DNA of 64,000 nucleotides from CAVVNP01 sp963800235 (GTDB taxonomy: Bacteria; Actinomycetota; Acidimicrobiia; Acidimicrobiales; Iamiaceae). The stretch is taken from the NCBI GenBank assembly GCA_963800235.1, contig CAWDAD010000001.1:1302001-1366000 (forward strand). The letters are read 5' to 3'. Positions 58,554-64,000 of the stretch are shown in pieces (within the stretch, counting starts at the first letter, position 1; every line of letters begins with the position of its first letter). The notes beneath the pieces were generated by a model. That model was not told the origin of the DNA and made no database searches. It saw only the letters and a program-made list of their open reading frames with translations. The position numbers and the translations under genes were made by a program.

Positions 58554-60183
58554 CTAGAGATATGGCGTCTCGGTGTGGCGGCCGAAGACGGCGGCCAGGG
58601 CGTCGATGATCTCGCCCTCGGTCGCGTAGGTGGACACCGCGTCGATGAGCGCCGGCATGAGGTTCACCTCGGGATCGGCCGCCTCGGCGCCCAGCCGGTC
58701 GAGGGCGGTGGCCACCGCGCCGCTGTCGCGGTCGGCCTTCACCGCCTGCAGGCGCTTGATCTGGGCCGCCTCCTGCTCGGCGCTGATCTGCAGCAGGTCG
58801 AGACCGCCCTCGTCGCCCTCGGTGAAGCGGTTCACGCCGACCACGACCCGGCGGCCGTCGTTCACCTTCCGCTCGAGCTCGTAGGCCGCGTCGGCGATCT
58901 CGCCCTGGAACCACCCCTCGTCGAGGGCGACGTGCACCCCCTCGAGCATCGAGCCTGCGCCGAGGTCGTCGAGGTGGGCGAAGACGTCCTCGGCCCGGCG
59001 CTCGAGCTCGTCGGTGAGCGCCTCGACGTACCACGAGCCGCCGAGCGGGTCCGCCACGTTGGCCGCGCCCGGTCTCGTGGGCGATCACCTGCTGGGTGCG
59101 CAGCGCGATCCGGGCCGCCTTCTCGCTGGGCAGCGCCATGGCCTCGTCCATCGAGTTGGTGTGCAGGCTCTGCGTGCCGCCGAGCACGCCGGCCAGGGCC
59201 TCGATGGCGGTGCGGGCGATGTTCAGCTCCGGCTGCTGGGCGGTGAGCGACACGCCGGCGGTCTGGGTGTGGAACCGCATGCGCATCGAGCGGGGATCGG
59301 TGGCCCCGTAGCGGTCCTGCATCCAGCGGGCCCAGATGCGCCGGGCGGCGCGGTACTTGGCGATCTCCTCGAAGAAGTCGATGTGGGCGTTGAAGAAGAA
59401 GCTGAGCCGGGGGGCGAAGGCGTCGACCTCGAGCCCGGCCTGGCGGGCCAGCTCCACGTAGGCGAACCCGTTGGCCACGGTGAAGGCCAGCTCCTGGGCG
59501 GCGGTCGAACCGGCCTCGCGGATGTGGTAGCCGGAGATGCTGACCGGGTGCCACCGGGGCATCTCGGCGGCGGCGAAGGCGATGGTGTCCCGCACCAGCC
59601 GCATGCTCGGCCGCGGCGGGAAGATGAACTCCTTCTGGGCCTGGTACTCCTTCAGGATGTCGTTCTGGAGCGTGCCGCCCAGCCGGGCCCGCTCCACGCC
59701 GGAGCCCTCGGCGGTGGCCACGTACATGGCCAGCAGCACCGCGGCCGGCGAGTTGATGGTCATCGACGTGGTGACCGCGCCGAGGTCGATGCCGGCGAAG
59801 AGGTCCTGCACGTCGGCCAGGGTGTCGACGGCCACGCCGCACTTGCCGACCTCGCCGTCGGCCAGGGGGTCGTCGCTGTCGCGGCCCATCAGCGTGGGCA
59901 GGTCGAAGGCGGTCGAGAGGCCGTCCCCGCCGTTGGCCAGGATGGCCCGGAACCGCTCGTTGGTGTCGGTGGCGGTGCCGAAGCCGGCGAACATCCGCAT
60001 CGTCCACAGCTTCGAGCGGTACATCGAGGCGTAGGGGCCCCGCGTGTAGGGGTGCTGGCCGGGGAACGGGCCGTCGTCGGGCCCGTACGCCGCTTCGACC
60101 GGCACGCCGGACATCGTCGTGAACTCGACGTCGCGCCGCGTCGAGGCGTCGAGCTCGCGCTGCCAGTCGTCCCGTGCCGTCAC
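58554..60183 (-). pseudogene. Methylmalonyl-CoA mutase large subunit, interrupted by one +1 frameshift
   Basis: Removing one base from the GGG (CCC on the plus strand) at 59068-59070 gives a 542-residue mutase catalytic subunit: HETGAANVADPLGGSWYVE is restored. It has the barrel motifs RGPYASMYRSKLWTMRMFAGF, NDILKEYQAQKEFIFPP, SISGYHIREAG and QSLHTNSMDEA. Tyr in ASMY and Arg in PSMRL match the residues that select methylmalonyl-CoA; isobutyryl-CoA mutases have Phe and Gln there (family knowledge). There is no cobalamin-binding domain, so a separate small subunit is needed and is not in the window. GTG start overlaps the upstream gene's stop. A sequencing error is likely. Confidence 0.85.
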
Positions 60184-61331
60184 CCGCCCAGCATCCCACC
60201 GGAGCCACCGGCCGGGCCAGCACGGCCGGGCGCCGGCCGGGCCTGCTCCCGGGCCCACCGGTGGATGGCGTCGGCCCGCAGGAAGCCGCCGTTGGCCCGG
60301 ACGACGGCCAGCTCGGAGCGGTCGGGCTCGGCCAGCACCGCCCGTTCGCCGTCCGGCTCCTCGGCCAGCAGCAGCCAGCCCCGCCGGCTCGACGGCGGCC
60401 ACGCGCCGGTGCCGCCCTCCACCAGCCACGACGAGCGGGGCGCGCCGCTGTCGGGGTCGAGCTCCACCGAGGCCACCGCGCCGCGGTCGGCCGGCGCCCC
60501 CTGCACCACGACCACGTCGACCGGGCGCCACCCGGCCACGGACAGGATGCGGTGGGCGGCGCGGAGGTGGCCGGCGTCGAGGGCGACCTGACCGAGCTCG
60601 AGCACGGCGTCGACGAAGACCAGCAGGCAGGCGGCGCGCACCACGTCCACCGCCAGGGTCGACGTCGACGATCGGGTGACGGCCCAGCCCACGGCCAGCA
60701 CCCCAACGGTGGCCAGGCCGTAGGCGGTGCCCCGACGCCGGGCCGAGCGGGCGGCGCCCGCCAGCGCGGCCTCGGCCGAGCCGTCCGACGCGGCCGGCGG
60801 CCCCGGCGGGAGCTCGACGCCCTCGGGCCAGCCGGCGGCCGCCAGCCGGCCGGCGTCCACCTCGACCTCGCCCACCCACCGGACGCCCTGGGCCTCGCAG
60901 GCCCGCCGGAGGGCGGCGACCGCCATCCCCCGGGAGATCCGGGCGGCCGCCACCCTGCCCCAGGGATCGAGCACCACCACCTGGCCGGGGTCGGTCCGAC
61001 CGGCCCGGAGCCGACCGGACCGGCCGGTCCGCCAGACGCCGACCGCGCCGACCTCCCCGCGCTCGAAGCGCTGCACCAGGTCGGCGTCGAGCAGCTGCAC
61101 CCCGTCGGGGCCGACGGCCACGCTCACCACGCCGACCCGCTGGAACCACCTGCGACCGAGCAGGCTCAGCCCGACCAGCACGAGCACCGCCCACCAGGTG
61201 CCGCCGGCGACGAGGACCACGTCGAACCCGGCAGCCAGCGCCACCACGCCGAGCAGCGCCGTGCCGTTGGCCGCGGTCGACGTCCCCTCGGCCCGTCGTC
61301 GATCGGCGCGGGCGGCTCGACGCAGCTGCAC
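60180..61331 (-). CDS. Hypothetical membrane protein
   Basis: 383-residue protein with hydrophobic segments near the N-terminus (LLGVVALAAGFDVVLVAGGTWWAVLVLVGLSLLG) and in the middle (AYGLATVGVLAVGWAV, LAVDVVRAACLLVFVDAVLEL). The remaining parts are soluble and beta-rich (VVSVAVGPDGVQLLDADLV, PVDVVVVQGAPADRG). I do not recognise a family. GTG start at 61331; its stop overlaps the mutase GTG (GTGA), so the two are coupled, though no functional link is evident. Confidence 0.72.
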   Translation of the reverse strand: MQLRRAARADRRRAEGTSTAANGTALLGVVALAAGFDVVLVAGGTWWAVLVLVGLSLLGRRWFQRVGVVSVAVGPDGVQLLDADLVQRFERGEVGAVGVWRTGRSGRLRAGRTDPGQVVVLDPWGRVAAARISRGMAVAALRRACEAQGVRWVGEVEVDAGRLAAAGWPEGVELPPGPPAASDGSAEAALAGAARSARRRGTAYGLATVGVLAVGWAVTRSSTSTLAVDVVRAACLLVFVDAVLELGQVALDAGHLRAAHRILSVAGWRPVDVVVVQGAPADRGAVASVELDPDSGAPRSSWLVEGGTGAWPPSSRRGWLLLAEEPDGERAVLAEPDRSELAVVRANGGFLRADAIHRWAREQARPAPGRAGPAGGSGGMLGG

Positions 61332-61415
61332 CCCCTGCTCATCGGCACCGGCCGGGCGTCGATGACCACCCGCCCGGGCCCCGCCCGGCGGACGAGACGG
61401 CCGTCACCCCTCCAC

Positions 61416-61421
61416 TACTGT
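61416..61421 (+). promoter_or_regulatory. -10 box of glpX
   Basis: TACTGT followed by CCCGGCCC, 8 bases before the ATG at 61430. The same spacer follows the TACGCT boxes at 33793 and 54575. Confidence 0.5.
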
Positions 61422-61429
61422 CCCGGCCC

Positions 61430-62422
61430 ATGCGATCGAAGGACGCGCCCGATCGGAACCTGGCCATGGAGCTGGTCCGCGTCACCGAAGCCGCCGCCAT
61501 GGCGGCCTCCAGCTGGATGGGACGCGGGGACAAGAACGGGGCCGACGGGGCCGCCGTCGACGCCATGCGGATCGTCCTCGACACCGTGAGCATGGACGGC
61601 ATCGTCGTCATCGGCGAGGGCGAGAAGGACGAGGCGCCCATGCTCTACAACGGCGAGAGCATCGGCGACGGCAACCCCCCGCAGACCGACATCGCCGTCG
61701 ACCCCGTCGACGGCACCACCCTGACCGCGCTCGGGCGCGGCAACGCGCTGGCAGTCATCGCGGTGTCCGAGCGGGGCACGATGTTCGACCCCGGGCCCTG
61801 CGTCTACATGGAGAAGGTGGCGGTCGGTCCCGACGCCGCCGGGGCCATCGACATCACCCGCAGCGCCACCGAGAACCTGCAGGCGGTGGCCGAGGCCAAG
61901 GCCACCGACGTCACCGACCTCACCGCGGTCATCCTCGACCGGCCCCGCCACGAGGACCTGATCGCCGAGGTCCGCTCGGCCGGAGCCCGCATCCGCCTCA
62001 TCCCCGACGGCGACGTGGCCGGCGCCATCTCCACCGCGTGGCGCGACTCGGGCGCCGACATCCTCCTCGGCATCGGCGGCACGCCGGAGGGCGTCATCTC
62101 CGCCGCCGCCCTGAAGTGCATGGGCGGCACCATGCAGGGACGCCTGTGGCCGCGTGACGACGGCGAGCGCCAGGCCGCCGTCGACGCCGGCTACGACCTG
62201 GATCGGGTCCTCTCCGAGGACGACCTCGTCTCGGGCGACAACTGCTTCTTCGCCGCCACCGGCATCACCGACGGCGAGCTCCTCAAGGGCGTGCACATCG
62301 ACGCCCGCCACGCCCACACCCAGTCGTTGGTCATGCGGTCGAAGTCGGGCACCGTCCGCCTGATCAACGCGAGCCATCCCATCGCCAAGCTCACCCGGTT
62401 GGGGATGCCGGGCCAGCGATGA
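61430..62422 (+). CDS. glpX: Fructose-1,6-bisphosphatase class II
   Basis: 330-residue Mg/Mn-dependent phosphatase of gluconeogenesis. Family motifs are RNLAMELVRVTEAAAMAAS at the N-terminus, MRIVLDTVSMDGIVVIGEGEKDEAPM, the metal site DIAVDPVDGTTLTALG, and GIGGTPEGVISAAALKCMGG. ATG start is probably leaderless. An ArsC-like gene follows after 22 bases and may be co-transcribed. Confidence 0.96.
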   Translation: MRSKDAPDRNLAMELVRVTEAAAMAASSWMGRGDKNGADGAAVDAMRIVLDTVSMDGIVVIGEGEKDEAPMLYNGESIGDGNPPQTDIAVDPVDGTTLTALGRGNALAVIAVSERGTMFDPGPCVYMEKVAVGPDAAGAIDITRSATENLQAVAEAKATDVTDLTAVILDRPRHEDLIAEVRSAGARIRLIPDGDVAGAISTAWRDSGADILLGIGGTPEGVISAAALKCMGGTMQGRLWPRDDGERQAAVDAGYDLDRVLSEDDLVSGDNCFFAATGITDGELLKGVHIDARHAHTQSLVMRSKSGTVRLINASHPIAKLTRLGMPGQR

Positions 62423-62444
62423 CCTGACACCCCCGGGGGGAACC

Positions 62445-62810
62445 ATGACCGCGCCCGATGGCCACGTGACCGTCTTCTACAACCCGCGCTGCTCCAAGTG
62501 CCGATCGGCGCGCCAGCTGCTCGAGGAGCGAGAGGTCGACGTCGAGATCTACGAGTACCTGAAGGCGGCGCCCGGTCGCGACGACATCGAGCGGGTGCTG
62601 ACCCTGCTCGGCGCCGACGACCCCCGGGACATGATGCGGACGGGCGAGGACGCCTACCGCGACCTCGACCTGGCCGACGCCGACCGCAACGAGCTGGTCG
62701 ACGCCATGGTCGCCCATCCCATCCTGATCGAGCGCCCCATCGTCATCCGGGGCGACCGGGCGGTGATCGCCCGCCCCCCCGAGCGCCTGCTCGAGCTGCT
62801 CGAGGACTGA
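62445..62810 (+). CDS. ArsC/Spx-family thioredoxin-fold reductase
   Basis: 121-residue arsenate reductase-like protein. The active-site cysteine pair is Cys16 and Cys19 in YNPRCSKCRSARQLLEE, and the conserved HPILIERPIVIRGDRAVIARP matches ArsC. In classical ArsC the nucleophile Cys works with three Arg residues to reduce arsenate with glutaredoxin; ArsC-like genes without an ars operon, as here, may have other roles. ATG 62445 has GGGGGGAA upstream as a modest Shine-Dalgarno. Confidence 0.92.
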   Translation: MTAPDGHVTVFYNPRCSKCRSARQLLEEREVDVEIYEYLKAAPGRDDIERVLTLLGADDPRDMMRTGEDAYRDLDLADADRNELVDAMVAHPILIERPIVIRGDRAVIARPPERLLELLED

Positions 62811-62859
62811 GCGGGCGGGCCGAAGCCGCCGGCCGCACCACCAGCGCGGTGCGGGGCGG

Positions 62860-63849
62860 TCAGGCCGGGCGGCGGCTCCACCGGCCGGGGCCGTCGGCGC
62901 TCCATCCCACCTGGTCGAGCGCCGCCGCCAGGGGCGAGCCCTCGGGCGCGGCGGCGTGGAGCCGGTCGACGTGGCGGCCGGCGGCCAGGGACTCGGCGTG
63001 GCGCAGCAGCAGCCGGCCGACGCCCTGCCGTCGGTGCTCGGCGACGACGCCCACCGACGCCAGGCGCCCGGCCGCCGGATCCCCGGCCGCCGGATCGAGG
63101 ACGAGGGCACCGACCGCCTGTCCCTCGCGGCGGGCCACCACCGCCAACGTCGAGCCCGGGGCCTGCCACCAGCCCGGCGCGCCGTCGTCGTCGGGGGCAT
63201 CGTCCGGTGCGGGCGCCGTGGCCGGGGCGACGCCGGCCTGCTCGAGCACCGCTGCGCCCTCGGGGTCGAGCACGGTCGACCAGGACAGCTCGGTCTCCAG
63301 GCCGCCGGTGCCGACCCGCACCGGCCCCTCGTCGAAGAGGGCCTCGGCCAGGACCTGCCAGCGCCGCCGCGCGCCCGAGGGGACCAGCTCGAGGAGCTGC
63401 ACCGCCCGGAACGTCACCGAGCGCCGGTAGCCGGAGAGCAGCGCCATCGCCGGCTCGATGCGCTCGACGGGCATCGATCGGCACACCGTCACGTGGGGGA
63501 CGAACGCCCGCTCGGGTGGACGGCGCCACGGCCCGTCGACCAGGGCGTCGCGGAGCGCGCCCACCGGTTCGACCGGCTCGACGGCGAGGTGGAGGACGGG
63601 GTTCACGGGGTGGAACGTGGCGACCGGTCCGAGCACGAGGTCGAGGGGACGGGTGCGGGCCGCCGCACGACGGAGTGCCGCCAGCGCCGCCGTCAGGTCG
63701 ACCTCGGCCACGTTGGCCGGCGGCACCAGCGTCACGTGCGGCGGGATGCGGGGCCGGGCCGAGTCGCCGAGGGCCAGCCGCAGCCCGTCGACCTCGAGGC
63801 CCACCGCGCCGGGCACGACCAGCGCGACCAGCAGACGCCGCCTGGCCAC
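62860..63849 (-). CDS. 2H phosphoesterase (2'-5' RNA ligase-like) fused to a GNAT acetyltransferase
   Basis: 329-residue two-domain protein. Residues ~1-180 form a 2H phosphoesterase domain with both catalytic histidine motifs, PPHVTLVPP and VPHVTVCRSM. After a Pro/Asp-rich linker (APATAPAPDDAPDDDGAP), residues ~225-329 are a GNAT acetyltransferase with the acetyl-CoA loop GVVAEHRRQGVGRLLLRHAE. The first domain would cleave or ligate 2'-5' or cyclic phosphate linkages in RNA or nucleotides. I chose GTG 63849, two bases after a TGA that may end the upstream gene; GTG 63912 would add 21 Arg/Pro-rich residues. Confidence 0.85.
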   Translation of the reverse strand: MARRRLLVALVVPGAVGLEVDGLRLALGDSARPRIPPHVTLVPPANVAEVDLTAALAALRRAAARTRPLDLVLGPVATFHPVNPVLHLAVEPVEPVGALRDALVDGPWRRPPERAFVPHVTVCRSMPVERIEPAMALLSGYRRSVTFRAVQLLELVPSGARRRWQVLAEALFDEGPVRVGTGGLETELSWSTVLDPEGAAVLEQAGVAPATAPAPDDAPDDDGAPGWWQAPGSTLAVVARREGQAVGALVLDPAAGDPAAGRLASVGVVAEHRRQGVGRLLLRHAESLAAGRHVDRLHAAAPEGSPLAAALDQVGWSADGPGRWSRRPA

Positions 63850-63851
63850 CT

Positions 63852-64000
63852 CAGCCGGACGGTGGCTCGGCGCCGAGGCCGGTCGGAGCGGCGATGCCGG
63901 GCGGCGCCGCACCGTCGGCCGGCGCAGGGTGGGCGGCCGAGGCCGGACCGGTGCGGACCGGGGCCGCTCCGGCCAGCGCCGCCCCGGTGGAGAGGGCGGT
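63852..64000 (-). CDS. Possible C-terminus of an upstream gene (partial)
   Basis: An open minus-strand frame enters from the window edge and ends at TGA 63852-63854, two bases before the next start. The visible ~48 residues are Ala/Pro/Gly-rich (for example APVRTGPASAAHPAPADG), like a disordered tail. Nothing in it identifies a family, and it might be non-coding. Confidence 0.3.

Noticed and set aside
57268..61194. A 1308-residue minus-strand protein
   Set aside because: It joins the zinc-ribbon gene, the repeats, the first part of the mutase and a shadow of the membrane protein gene; only parts of it match real families.

Overview
The window is a very GC-rich (roughly 70-75% by eye), gene-dense chromosomal segment from a high-GC Gram-positive bacterium. 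Heavy GTG start use, GTGA/ATGA overlaps in operons, TAnnnT boxes 6-8 bases before start codons (leaderless transcripts), a PASTA-domain Ser/Thr kinase, an Eis-type acetyltransferase and a gatCAB/ligA/ilvBNC/iscS/mnmA neighbourhood all point to Actinobacteria. My best guess is the class Acidimicrobiia, but that is inference. No phage, plasmid, transposase, rRNA, tRNA or CRISPR array was seen.

Layout. 0-5 kb: an acyl-CoA dehydrogenase, a Phd/PIN toxin-antitoxin pair with a palindromic operator, and two tandem DUF3048 cell-surface proteins whose ectodomains are identical at the DNA level. 5-10 kb: a two-gene ABC exporter, a VOC protein and an S9 peptidase. 10-23 kb: amino-acid metabolism, with an aminotransferase and serC diverging from one short promoter, metY, the ilvB-ilvN-ilvC operon behind an attenuator with a branched-chain-rich leader peptide, and ilvD. 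23-26.5 kb: a four-gene ABC transporter operon. 26.5-36.5 kb: an Eis-like acetyltransferase, a frameshifted glycosyltransferase, gatCAB, an esterase/TetR divergent pair, an SCP2 protein and a five-PASTA kinase with an altered catalytic loop. 37-45.5 kb: an ADP-ribosylglycohydrolase-phosphatase fusion, ligA, a DUF4388-like protein, a MetE-like protein and a zinc-finger rhomboid. 45.5-55.4 kb: two SRPBCC proteins, a methyltransferase, iscS-mnmA, enoyl-CoA hydratase, a DUF2236 protein, NifU-MeaB, a frameshifted MFS transporter and an L,D-transpeptidase. 55.4-64 kb: two intergenic repeat arrays, a J-domain protein, a zinc-ribbon protein, a frameshifted methylmalonyl-CoA mutase large subunit, glpX, an ArsC-like reductase and a 2H-phosphoesterase/GNAT fusion.

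The genes are mostly core metabolism: branched-chain amino acid synthesis (ilvBNC, ilvD), serine and methionine synthesis (serC, metY), propionyl/methylmalonyl-CoA handling (mutase, MeaB) and fatty acyl oxidation (acyl-CoA dehydrogenase, enoyl-CoA hydratase, SCP2), with tRNA maturation (gatCAB, mnmA) and Fe-S supply (iscS, NifU). The gene order ilvCNB, gatBAC, ligA, MetE-like, mnmA/iscS resembles the one I remember from Mycobacterium tuberculosis.

The most notable signals are non-coding. There is an ilv attenuator with an 11-codon leader peptide; an exact 86-bp tandem repeat with related dispersed copies; a 60-bp tandem array next to a 44-base compound hairpin; a second inverted-repeat family near 12.5 and 15 kb; a window-wide leaderless promoter pattern; and a 916-bp perfectly identical tract shared by two otherwise diverged neighbouring genes. 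Four otherwise intact genes each carry one extra base, which looks like residual sequencing error.
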